Notes: generated from the sequence alone by a model not told the origin. DNA of 18,164 nt from Oscillospiraceae bacterium (GCA_020025615.1 JAHHRT010000021.1:1-18164); one strand, 5' to 3'; positions 1 through 6,550 are shown, counted from the first letter of the stretch. Numbers and translations: made by a program.

Positions 1-812
1 GTCTCCTTGAACAGGTTGCCCAGCATCAGGCAGCCGATCAGAGGAGCGGTGTCAGGCAGCAGCAGAGCCACGAACAGAGTAACCAGGATGGGGAAGATGA
101 TCTTCTCCTGCTTGGATACGGTACGGGTCTGAACCATCTTGATCTTTCTCTGCTCGGGGGTGGTCAGCAGGTTCATAATGGGGGGCTGAATCATAGGAAT
201 CAGAGCCATGTAGGAATAAGCAGCCACGGCGATGGCACCCAGCAGATGGGGAGCCAGATGAGAGGTGAGGAAGATAGCGGTGGGGCCGTCAGCACCACCG
301 ATGATGCCGATGGAAGCTGCCTCGGGGCCGGTGAAGCCCAGGCAGATAGCACCGAAGAAAGCAGCGAACACGCCCAGCTGTGCAGCAGCGCCCAGCAGCA
401 GGCTCTTGGGGTTGGACAGCAGAGGGCCGAAGTCGGTCATTGCGCCAACGCCCATGAAGATCAGGCAGGGATACAGGCTGGTCTTAACACCAATGTAGAA
501 GATGTCCAGCAGACCGCCGTTGCGCATGATCTCGCCATAGCTGTGATAGACCTCAGAGTTGGCGTCCATGAATGCGTCCCACAGCTCCTGGTGGTAAAGA
601 CCGCCCATGGGGAGGTTGGACAGCAGACAGCCGAAGGCAATGCCGACCAGCAGCAGAGGCTCGAACTTCTTAACAATGCCTAAGTACAGCAGGACACAGG
701 CGATGATGAGCATCACCAGGTTCTGCCAGCCACCTGTGGTAAAATTAGTGAAGATTGCGGCGAAACCGGAATCATTCCACAGGTTTAACAGAATTTCACC
801 AATATTGATCAT
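1..812 (-). CDS. oadB: Na+-translocating decarboxylase beta subunit (OadB/GcdB/MmdB family), 3' end cut by window
   Basis: This is the integral membrane subunit that decarboxylates carboxybiotin and couples the reaction to Na+ export. It has no stop codon within the window, so about 270 N-terminal residues are visible of a family that usually runs to about 375-435. I translated it directly from the ATG at 812, which follows the ribosome-binding site GGATCACCT-ATG. Hydrophobic segments alternate with polar loops. The family hallmark GGADGPT is at residues 172-178; its Asp175 matches the Asp that family work implicates in Na+ binding and proton transfer. It lies 12 bases after the biotin carrier gene and is the last visible gene of the decarboxylase operon. 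The beta-subunit family is shared by oxaloacetate, methylmalonyl-CoA and glutaconyl-CoA decarboxylases. Oxaloacetate specificity is inferred from the carboxyltransferase encoded upstream. Confidence 0.93.
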   Translation of the reverse strand, partial: MINIGEILLNLWNDSGFAAIFTNFTTGGWQNLVMLIIACVLLYLGIVKKFEPLLLVGIAFGCLLSNLPMGGLYHQELWDAFMDANSEVYHSYGEIMRNGGLLDIFYIGVKTSLYPCLIFMGVGAMTDFGPLLSNPKSLLLGAAAQLGVFAAFFGAICLGFTGPEAASIGIIGGADGPTAIFLTSHLAPHLLGAIAVAAYSYMALIPMIQPPIMNLLTTPEQRKIKMVQTRTVSKQEKIIFPILVTLFVALLLPDTAPLIGCLMLGNLFKE

Positions 813-824
813 AGGTGATCCTCC

Positions 825-1520
825 TTAAGCGAGGACAACCAGAGGGGCGTCGGTATCCACGGTGGAACCCTTGGAAACCAGCACCTGAGCGACGGTGCCG
901 CTCTTGGGAGCCATGATCTCGTTCTCCATCTTCATAGCCTCGAGAATCACCAGGACATCGCCCTGCTTGACAGTCTGGCCAGCGGAGACATTGACCTTCA
1001 GGATGTTGCCGGGCATGGGAGCCTTCACAGCCTCACCAGCCACGGGAGCGGGAGCAGCGGGAGCGGCAGCAACAGGTGCAGGAGCAGCTACGGGAGCAGC
1101 GGCCACAGGAGCGGGAGCAGCAGCGGTGCCGCCGATGACCACCAGAGCAGCGCCGGTGTCCACGCTGGAACCCTTCGCAACGGGAACAGCAGTGACAACG
1201 CCGGAGCAGGGAGCCATGATCTCGTTCTCCATCTTCATAGCCTCCAGGACAACCAGAACATCGCCCTTGTTGACGGTCTGGCCCACGGAGACGTTGACTT
1301 TCAGAATGTTGCCGGGCATGGGAGCAGCGACGGTCTCACCGCCGGTCACATTGACAGCGGCAGCAGCAGGAGCTGCGGCGGGAGCGGCAGCCACAGGTGC
1401 AGCGGCAGCAGCCACGGGAGCTGCGGGAGCAACGGCAGCATACTCGTCCAGGAGCATGGCCTTGCCGGCTTCGACCTCCACCTCGTAGGTGCGGCCGTTC
1501 AGGGTCACTTTATATTTCAT
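825..1520 (-). CDS. Biotin carboxyl carrier protein with two tandem biotinyl domains
   Basis: This 231-residue protein is the mobile biotin arm that carries CO2 from the carboxyltransferase to the membrane beta subunit. A short N-terminal segment (MKYKVTLNGRTYEVEVE) is typical of decarboxylase carrier subunits. An Ala/Pro linker (about 28-56) leads to a first biotinyl domain (about 63-130), then a second Ala/Pro linker (about 132-161) leads to a second biotinyl domain (about 165-231). Each domain has an intact EAMKMEN biotinylation motif, with target lysines K96 and K197 exactly 101 residues apart. Family members normally carry one such domain, so the doubling is unusual. The gene starts 2 bases after the oadG-like stop codon, and its Shine-Dalgarno AAGGAGGT sits inside the end of that gene, suggesting translational coupling. 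A biotin ligase must act in trans; none is in the window. Confidence 0.93.
   Translation of the reverse strand: MKYKVTLNGRTYEVEVEAGKAMLLDEYAAVAPAAPVAAAAAPVAAAPAAAPAAAAVNVTGGETVAAPMPGNILKVNVSVGQTVNKGDVLVVLEAMKMENEIMAPCSGVVTAVPVAKGSSVDTGAALVVIGGTAAAPAPVAAAPVAAPAPVAAAPAAPAPVAGEAVKAPMPGNILKVNVSAGQTVKQGDVLVILEAMKMENEIMAPKSGTVAQVLVSKGSTVDTDAPLVVLA
906..1244. repeat. Intragenic duplication of the biotinyl-domain coding sequence (exact 36-bp core copies)
   Basis: The bases 906-941 and 1209-1244 are identical over 36 positions and lie 303 bases (101 codons) apart, in frame. They encode the EAMKMENEIMAP core of each biotinyl domain. The similarity at protein level continues on both sides (residues about 65-128 against 166-229). 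This shows that the second domain arose by internal duplication, or that the copies are kept alike by conversion or strong codon preference. Confidence 0.85.
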
Positions 1521-1522
1521 AA

Positions 1523-1885
1523 TTACTTGACCTCCTTGATGGAAATGAAGCGCAGCTCGTTGAGGGGCTTACCCATCTTATTGGCAACAATGGCCATGAG
1601 CATTGCGGCAATCTTGGGCTCTACGTCGTAGAGCTTCAGGGAACCGGCGGAACCGGGAGCCTCCTGGGGCTCTGCTGCGGCAACAGGCGCAGCAACGGGT
1701 GCGGCGGTAGCTGCATTTGCGGAAGCGGCAGCGATTTTCTTATCCCGAGCAATAAAGATCTTGCCCATGATCATCACAACGACCATCAGCAGGATGAGCC
1801 CGAAGAAAACCACTGCGTAGCCCAGCAGAGCCACTACAGCGGCATCGCCGATGCCGAGATTTTCCAGGGTAGAAGCTAACATCAT
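1523..1885 (-). CDS. oadG: Decarboxylase gamma-type small membrane subunit (OadG/GcdD-like)
   Basis: This 120-residue protein has the plan of the small subunit that anchors and assembles Na+-pumping decarboxylases. A single N-terminal membrane helix (about residues 15-42, with the run AVVFFGLILLMVVVMIMG) is followed by a basic stretch (ARDKK) and an Ala/Pro-rich flexible linker (about 53-80). A short C-terminal segment ends NELRFISIKEVK. It begins 12 bases after the carboxyltransferase stop, behind an AAGGAGGT site, and two consecutive ATG codons are possible starts. Gamma subunits diverge quickly in sequence, so the assignment rests on architecture and operon position. The linker is very like those in the adjacent biotin carrier. 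Confidence 0.82.
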   Translation of the reverse strand: MMLASTLENLGIGDAAVVALLGYAVVFFGLILLMVVVMIMGKIFIARDKKIAAASANAATAAPVAAPVAAAEPQEAPGSAGSLKLYDVEPKIAAMLMAIVANKMGKPLNELRFISIKEVK

Positions 1886-1897
1886 GGTGTTACCTCC

Positions 1898-3280
1898 TTA
1901 AGCCTCGACAATGGTGTAGGTAGCCACGTTCTCTTCCTTAGCCTTGCGCTCCTCCAGGAACTTCTCAGCCAGGTTGGGGAATGCGATGTAGCTCAGAACA
2001 TCCTCGTCGGACTTTGCCAGGTCGCCCAGCTTCTCACGGGTCTTGTCAACGATGGGCTCCAGGGTGTCGGCATAGCGGCCCTCCAGGGGCTTTTCGTCGC
2101 CCAGGATCATCTTGCGGATCTCGGGATCGATGGGAGCGGGGGTCTCGCCGTACTCACCGCGGCAGTAAGCCTTGATTTCCTTGGAAACGGTCTTGTAGCG
2201 CTGACCATCCAGAACGTTCCGCACAGCCTGCACACCGACCATCTGAGAGGTGGGGGTGACCAGGGGAGGATAGCCCATGTCCTTACGGACCTTGGGAGTC
2301 TCCAGCAGAGCCTCGTCAAAGCGGTCCAGGGCGTGCATCTGCTTGAGCTGGCTCAGCAGGTTGGAGAGCATACCGCCGGGAACCTGGTAGGTGAGGCACT
2401 GGGTATCGGTAGCCATGGACTTGGGCATCATGGTGCCGTCAGCAATGTAACCGTCACGAACGGTCTTAAAGTAATCAGCCATCTTCTTGGTGCAGGTATC
2501 ATCCAGGTCCACCTCGTAGCCCAGCTGACGCAGAGCGTAAGCCAGAGTCTCGGTAGCGGGCTGGGAAGTACCGCCGGAGAAGGGAGAAATTGCAGTATCA
2601 ATAATATCCACGCCAGCCTCAACAGCCTTGAGGTAAGTCATGAAGGCCAGACCGGTGGTGGAGTGGGTGTGCAGGTCGATAGGCAGATCCACAGCATCCT
2701 TAATAGCGGAAACCAGATCATAAGCCTCCTGGGGTCCCATGATACCGGCCATATCCTTAATGCAGATGGTGGAAGCGCCCATTTCCTTCAGCTCCTTGAC
2801 CATCTCCACATACTTCTTGTGGGTGTGGACAGGAGAGGTGGTGTAGGACAGGGTGCCGGAAGCGATCGCACCGGCGTTGACGGTAGCCTCCATGGCGACC
2901 TTCAGGTTCTTGACGTCGTTGAGGGCGTCGAAAATACGGATGATGTCAATGCCGTTCTCAACAGCCTTCTTTACGAAGAGCTTGACATAATCATCGGGAT
3001 AGTGGGAGTAACCCAGAACGTTCTGACCACGCAGCAGCATCTGCAGCTTGGTATTGGGAACCGCAGCACGAATCTTGCGCAGACGCTCCCAGGGATCCTC
3101 GTTCAGGTAGCGCAGGCAGACGTCGAAAGTGGCACCGCCCCAGCACTCGATAGCGTAGTAGCCGACCTTATCGATGGTGGAGAGCATGGGCTCAAACTTC
3201 TCATAAGGCAGGCGGGTTGCGATCAGAGACTGGTTAGCGTCACGCAGAACAGTCTCCACAAACTGAACTTTTTGTGCCAT
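1898..3280 (-). CDS. oadA: Oxaloacetate decarboxylase alpha-type carboxyltransferase (PYC/OADA family, no biotinyl domain)
   Basis: This 460-residue cytoplasmic enzyme would move the carboxyl group of oxaloacetate to biotin, releasing pyruvate. The TIM-barrel motifs of pyruvate carboxylase, OadA and transcarboxylase 5S are visible: RDANQSL (13-19, with metal-ligand Asp14), ECWGGATFDV (45-54), FDALND (117-122), CIKDMAG (173-179, with K175 as the metal-coordinating or carbamylated lysine) and DLHTHSTTG (202-210, with His204 and His206 as metal ligands). The usual RDAHQS reads RDANQS here. The conserved PYC/OADA C-terminal domain follows. Full OadA proteins are about 590 residues because they end in a biotinyl domain; here that function is a separate gene downstream. 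This fold, rather than the crotonase-like fold of MmdA/GcdA, is the reason to favour oxaloacetate as substrate. The start follows a GGAGGT site. Confidence 0.93.
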   Translation of the reverse strand: MAQKVQFVETVLRDANQSLIATRLPYEKFEPMLSTIDKVGYYAIECWGGATFDVCLRYLNEDPWERLRKIRAAVPNTKLQMLLRGQNVLGYSHYPDDYVKLFVKKAVENGIDIIRIFDALNDVKNLKVAMEATVNAGAIASGTLSYTTSPVHTHKKYVEMVKELKEMGASTICIKDMAGIMGPQEAYDLVSAIKDAVDLPIDLHTHSTTGLAFMTYLKAVEAGVDIIDTAISPFSGGTSQPATETLAYALRQLGYEVDLDDTCTKKMADYFKTVRDGYIADGTMMPKSMATDTQCLTYQVPGGMLSNLLSQLKQMHALDRFDEALLETPKVRKDMGYPPLVTPTSQMVGVQAVRNVLDGQRYKTVSKEIKAYCRGEYGETPAPIDPEIRKMILGDEKPLEGRYADTLEPIVDKTREKLGDLAKSDEDVLSYIAFPNLAEKFLEERKAKEENVATYTIVEA

Positions 3281-3305
3281 TAAAATTGTACCTCCGTAGA
3301 TGGAT

Positions 3306-3324
3306 TTTGGGATAGAATCCCAAA
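3306..3324. other. Perfect 8-bp hairpin in the pckA-oadA intergenic region
   Basis: The arms TTTGGGAT and ATCCCAAA enclose a 3-base loop. The hairpin lies about 25 bases upstream of the oadA start, just before its Shine-Dalgarno on the minus-strand transcript. No U-run follows it, so it is more likely an mRNA stability or processing element than a terminator. Confidence 0.5.
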
Positions 3325-3349
3325 GAAAATTGGGGGAATTTACACCGAT

Positions 3350-3372
3350 AGCCGGGGGATATACCCCCGGCT
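3350..3372. other. GC-rich 9-bp hairpin between pckA and oadA
   Basis: The arms AGCCGGGGG and CCCCCGGCT pair around the loop ATATA, about 30 bases after the pckA stop. No T-tract follows on the minus strand, so it is not a classic intrinsic terminator. It may protect the pckA mRNA 3' end after processing, or partly attenuate read-through into the decarboxylase genes. Confidence 0.5.
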
Positions 3373-3402
3373 CGGCTTAAAATCTTCTTTCGTAAGGCCG
3401 AA

Positions 3403-4992
3403 TTACTTAGCCTTGGGGCCAGCCTCGACGATCTCAGCGGGCATATGGGGATACTTCTTAGCGAAGTTCTCAGCAAACATGGTAGCCAGCTTGTTAGCCT
3501 GAGCATCGTAAGCGGCCTTGTCTGCCCACATACCGCGAGCGTCCAGCATCTCAGCAGGAACGTTGGGGCAGGAAGTGGGGTAGTCCACGTTGAAGACATC
3601 GTGGTGCTTGAACTCAACGCTGTCGAAGGAGCCGTTGAGAGCAGCGGTAACCATAGCACGGGTGTAGCTCAGCTTCATACGCTTTGCGCCCATAGCAGCG
3701 GAGCCGCCGGCCCAGCCGGTGTTCACCAGGTAAACCTTGGTGCCGTACTTCTCCAGCTTCTCGCCCAGCATCTCAGCGTAGACGGAGGGATCCATAGGCA
3801 TGAAGGGCTCACCGAACAGGGTGGAGAAGGTGGGCTGAGGCTCGGTAACGCCGCGCTCAGTACCAGCCAGCTTGGAGGTGAAGCCGGTGACGAAGTGGTA
3901 CATAGCAGCGTTCTTGCTCAGACGGCTGATGGGAGGCAGAACGCCGAATGCATCAGCGGTCAGGAAGATGACAACCTTGGGGATGCCGCCTTCGCCGGGG
4001 ATCTGGGAGTTGGAGATATAGTTAACAGGATAGCCCACACGGGTGTTCTCGGTGAGGGAGTTGTCGAAGAAGTCCAGCTCGCGGGTCTCGGGGTTCATAA
4101 CCACGTTCTCAACCAGTGCGCCGAAGCGGACAGCGTTGTAGATGTCGGGCTCGTTCTCGGGATCCAGGTTGATGCACTTAGCGTAGCAGCCGCCCTCGAT
4201 GTTGAACACACCGTCGGGAGACCAGCCGTGCTCGTCGTCGCCGATGAGCTTCCGAGCGGGGTCAGCAGACAGGGTGGTCTTGCCGGTGCCGGAGAGGCCG
4301 AAGAAGATAGCGGTCTCATGGGTCTCGGGATCCATGTTAGCGGAGCAGTGCATGGGCAGAACGTTCATCTTGGTGAGAACGTAGTTCATGGTGGAGAAGA
4401 CAGACTTCTTGATCTCGCCGGCGTAAGCGGAGCCGACGATCACGATCTCGTGAGCTTCATAGTCGATGATGATAGCAGCCTCAGAATGAACGCCGTCCTT
4501 CTCGGGATCGCACTTGCAGCCGGGGGCCACGATCATGGTGTAGTCGGGCTCACCGTAGTTTGCCAGCTCCTCCTGAGTGGGGCGGATCAGCAGCTGATGG
4601 ATGAACATATTCTGGGATGCCAGCTCGTTGATGATGCGGAACTTCTGAGTATACTTCTTGTCAGCACCGGCGAAGCCGTCGAACACGAAGATCTCACGGT
4701 TCTGCAGATAAGCGCAGGCCTTGGCCTTGATGGCCTCGAATTTTTCCTTGGAAATGGGACGGTTCACTTTACCCCATGCAATGTCGTCATGGACAGCGGG
4801 GGTATCGACGATGAACTTGTCGTCGGGAGAGCGGCCGGTGTACTTGCCAGTGGTAACTACCAGGGCACCAGTGGGGCTCAGGGTGCCTTCACCGCGGCGC
4901 AGAGCAGCCTCGGTCAGCTGGGCAGGGCCCAGGTTGCGGTAAACAGCGCTGGGATTCAGAATACCCAGCTTTTCCAGACCATAAGTTTCCAT
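3403..4992 (-). CDS. pckA: Phosphoenolpyruvate carboxykinase (ATP)
   Basis: The 529-residue protein interconverts oxaloacetate + ATP and PEP + CO2 + ADP in the cytoplasm. Its length matches the ATP-dependent family (about 530). Visible motifs include the substrate-binding RSPDDKF (54-60), the YAGEIKK segment (190-196) with metal and substrate ligands, the P-loop GLSGTGKTT (232-240), and the acidic kinase-2 region GDDEHGW (251-257) followed by GVFNIEGGCYAK. The start ATG at 4992 is preceded by AGGAGG at good spacing. A strong sigmaA-like promoter lies about 95 bases upstream. In fermenters this enzyme often runs from PEP to oxaloacetate, making ATP. The oxaloacetate decarboxylase genes start 122 bases downstream on the same strand, suggesting the product is passed on to that pump (inference). 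Confidence 0.97.
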   Translation of the reverse strand: METYGLEKLGILNPSAVYRNLGPAQLTEAALRRGEGTLSPTGALVVTTGKYTGRSPDDKFIVDTPAVHDDIAWGKVNRPISKEKFEAIKAKACAYLQNREIFVFDGFAGADKKYTQKFRIINELASQNMFIHQLLIRPTQEELANYGEPDYTMIVAPGCKCDPEKDGVHSEAAIIIDYEAHEIVIVGSAYAGEIKKSVFSTMNYVLTKMNVLPMHCSANMDPETHETAIFFGLSGTGKTTLSADPARKLIGDDEHGWSPDGVFNIEGGCYAKCINLDPENEPDIYNAVRFGALVENVVMNPETRELDFFDNSLTENTRVGYPVNYISNSQIPGEGGIPKVVIFLTADAFGVLPPISRLSKNAAMYHFVTGFTSKLAGTERGVTEPQPTFSTLFGEPFMPMDPSVYAEMLGEKLEKYGTKVYLVNTGWAGGSAAMGAKRMKLSYTRAMVTAALNGSFDSVEFKHHDVFNVDYPTSCPNVPAEMLDARGMWADKAAYDAQANKLATMFAENFAKKYPHMPAEIVEAGPKAK

Positions 4993-5047
4993 AGTATGAA
5001 TTCCTCCTATTAATCAGTAAGCGGTTTTCCCGCTATTTGAAGAAATC

Positions 5048-5082
5048 TCGGTGGAGCTTTATTGTATCCCGACCTCCACCGA
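5048..5082. promoter_or_regulatory. Inverted repeat just downstream of the pckA -10 box (operator or leader hairpin)
   Basis: The arms TCGGTGGAG (5048-5056) and CTCCACCGA (5074-5082) are perfectly complementary over 9 bases with a 17-base spacer. The repeat begins about 5 bases from the -10 box, so it covers the likely transcription start. It could be a repressor operator or a 5' mRNA hairpin. I do not recognise the half-site. Confidence 0.5.
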
Positions 5083-5086
5083 TTAC

Positions 5087-5115
5087 ATATTAGCACACCC
5101 ATTTGAGAATGTAAA
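5087..5115 (-). promoter_or_regulatory. SigmaA-type promoter of the pckA-oad genes
   Basis: On the minus strand, -35 TTTACA (5110-5115) and -10 TAATAT (5087-5092) are separated by exactly 17 bases. It points at pckA, leaving a leader of about 85 bases that contains the 5048-5082 inverted repeat and the AGGAGG site. Confidence 0.75.
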
Positions 5116-5165
5116 CCTTTATTTGTTCTTTTTCGATATATTTTTATCGCATGGCAGGAAAGAAT

Positions 5166-5360
5166 TTAACGAATCTGTAGAAATAAGACATATCGGTGCA
5201 CAAACCGATAAATTATAATAGGATTTAATACCTGCTTAACATTTATGCACTTTTTTTCTTCACAACTTCCCTTTATAATAAGGGCATAACAAATGAAACA
5301 AAGCCTGGCACCAATCAACAAGACGGTGCAGTTTCTAATATAGCTTCCTATCTTTTTCAT
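5166..5360 (-). CDS. Doubtful small hypothetical protein (64 aa)
   Basis: An ATG at 5360 follows a fair Shine-Dalgarno (GGAGAGG, 6 bases upstream) and opens a 64-codon frame starting MKKIGSYIRNC. It has a hydrophobic stretch at about residues 12-28 that could be a membrane helix or signal segment, four cysteines and a basic C-terminus. I recognise no family. The frame is much more AT-rich than its neighbours and contains inverted repeats (5191-5210, 5269-5284) that fit a structured RNA or non-coding DNA equally well. It could be a small membrane peptide or a chance ORF in a regulatory region. Confidence 0.25.
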   Translation of the reverse strand: MKKIGSYIRNCTVLLIGARLCFICYALIIKGSCEEKKCINVKQVLNPIIIYRFVHRYVLFLQIR

Positions 5361-5381
5361 TTTTTCCTCTCCTCTATTCTT

Positions 5382-5416
5382 GTGCGAAACCGTGACTTGG
5401 GTCACGGTTTTTGCAC
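5382..5416. other. Strong hairpin upstream of the DUF421 gene
   Basis: The arms AAACCGTGAC (5387-5396) and GTCACGGTTT (5401-5410) form 10 perfect pairs around the loop TTGG. A flanking GTGC/GCAC pair (5382-5385 with 5413-5416) extends the stem across a small internal loop. Only five T residues follow the stem on the plus strand. It could be a weak terminator on either strand or part of a leader RNA. Confidence 0.5.
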
Positions 5417-5457
5417 GTTCAGGGGACCTTTTCAAAAATCGTTTTTGTATAGTCAAT

Positions 5458-5497
5458 CACCTCCTGGGAATCCTATTTCCAGGAGGTGGATTTTTTT
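5458..5497 (+). promoter_or_regulatory. Terminator-like hairpin that sequesters the Shine-Dalgarno of the DUF421 gene
   Basis: The arms CACCTCCTGGGAA (5458-5470) and TTTCCAGGAGGTG (5476-5488) form a 13-pair stem (one G-U) with the loop TCCTA. Two bases later comes T7 (5491-5497). This meets the form of an intrinsic terminator. The 3' arm also contains the AGGAGGTG that serves as Shine-Dalgarno for the TTG start at 5496, so the stem would block translation as well. Such a double-duty hairpin is typical of a regulated expression platform, but I cannot identify an aptamer or protein-binding site. Confidence 0.65.
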
Positions 5498-6173
5498 GAT
5501 TCTATCTTATATACGGACCATCATCATGTATCTGCTGCTGGTGGTTGTGATTCGGGTCATGGGCAAGCGTCAGGTGGGGGAGATGGAGCCGGCGGAGTTT
5601 GTGGTGACCATGCTGGCGGCAAACCTGGCTACGTCCCCCATTGAGGACCCGGGTGCCCCGCTGCTGCTGGGCTTTACCCCGATTCTGGCCATCCTGGGGG
5701 TGGAGCTCACTCTGTCCTTTGTGACCATGCGCTCCGTCACCGCTCGGCGGCTGCTGTGCGGAAAGCCTGTGATCCTCATTGAAAACGGAAAGCTGCTCCA
5801 GGAAAATCTTCGGCGCACCCGGGTGACATTGGACGAGCTGATAGGCCAGCTGCGGCAGAAGGATGTGCTGGACATCAGCACGGTGCAGTATGCCATTCTG
5901 GAAACCGACGGGGGAATGTCTGTGTTTCCCTATCCAAAGGATCGGCCCGCCTCTGCCAAGGCGGCGGGGATTCACCCGAAACCGGAATTCCTGCCGGTGA
6001 TTCTGGTAGAGGACGGACGGATCCTGGAAGAAAATTTCCAGAAGGTGGGAAAGGATCTGCACTGGGTCAAACAGATTCTCCGGGAGAACCATGCCCGCTT
6101 AGAGCAGACCCTTCTGCTCACAGTGGATACTGCCGGGAAGGTATACTATTTAAAAAAGGAGAATACACCATGA
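5496..6173 (+). CDS. DUF421 family membrane protein (YetF/YrbG type)
   Basis: This 225-residue protein has about three N-terminal membrane helices (roughly residues 3-22, 36-50 and 58-80, including IRTIIMYLLLVVVIRVMGKRQ) and a cytoplasmic DUF421 domain from about residue 88 (RRLLCGKPVILIENGKL), through the IGQLRQKDV and VQYAILETDGGMSV segments. The molecular function of the family is not settled; Bacillus members occur in spore formers and affect envelope or germination traits. I chose the TTG at 5496 because the family normally starts just before the IRTIIxYL helix and an AGGAGGTGG lies 6 bases upstream. The frame is open further upstream but reads through the hairpins. The stop overlaps the next start as ATGA. 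Confidence 0.85.
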   Translation: MILSYIRTIIMYLLLVVVIRVMGKRQVGEMEPAEFVVTMLAANLATSPIEDPGAPLLLGFTPILAILGVELTLSFVTMRSVTARRLLCGKPVILIENGKLLQENLRRTRVTLDELIGQLRQKDVLDISTVQYAILETDGGMSVFPYPKDRPASAKAAGIHPKPEFLPVILVEDGRILEENFQKVGKDLHWVKQILRENHARLEQTLLLTVDTAGKVYYLKKENTP

Positions 6174-6550
6174 AACGGGGAATGTTTGGAATGGGAATCC
6201 TGGCGGTACTGCTGATTCTGTGCCTGATTTTCATGGGTACGGCGGCGGTGCTGCCCCGGGAAATCTGCCAAAATTTGTATGAGGCGGCAGATACGGCCCT
6301 TTTGGGAGATTGGGAAAAAACAGCCGCCCTGACCGAAGAGGCCAGAGCGGCATGGGAAGATATTCGGCTTTTTTATCGCTGCATCACCTATCAGGATCAG
6401 ATTCAGGAGATTGACAGCCTCTTTTCCCAGCTCACCGCCTATGAGCGGGCCCAGGATGGGGGCACCTGCGGAGCCACCTGTCTCAGCCTTGCAGATGAGA
6501 CACGGGCGCTGGGGGAAGATCAGCTTCTGACCCTTTGGAATCTTCTGTAG
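6170..6550 (+). CDS. DUF4363-like small membrane-anchored protein
   Basis: The 126-residue protein has one N-terminal membrane helix (about residues 7-27) and then a helical, charged domain. The pattern (L..A...GDWEKT..L..EA...W......Y) fits the DUF4363 group, which is commonly found beside DUF421 genes in Clostridia. The start ATG overlaps the DUF421 stop by 4 bases and has an AAGGAG site, so the two are translationally coupled and probably act together at the membrane. The function is unknown. The last 68 bases overlap the 3' end of spoIIP on the other strand. Confidence 0.72.
   Translation: MKRGMFGMGILAVLLILCLIFMGTAAVLPREICQNLYEAADTALLGDWEKTAALTEEARAAWEDIRLFYRCITYQDQIQEIDSLFSQLTAYERAQDGGTCGATCLSLADETRALGEDQLLTLWNLL

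Noticed and set aside
825..1520. The biotin carrier as part of acetyl-CoA carboxylase (AccB)
   Set aside because: The gene is embedded with 2-12 base gaps among carboxyltransferase, gamma and beta decarboxylase genes, and no biotin carboxylase is present.
2333..5013. Long plus-strand frames at 2333-3283 and 3445-5013
   Set aside because: They are antisense shadows of the carboxyltransferase and pckA. No domain is recognisable and no ribosome-binding site fits.
5448..5453. TATAGT as a -10 box for the DUF421 gene
   Set aside because: No acceptable -35 lies 16-18 bases upstream, so I do not call a promoter, though an atypical one cannot be excluded.
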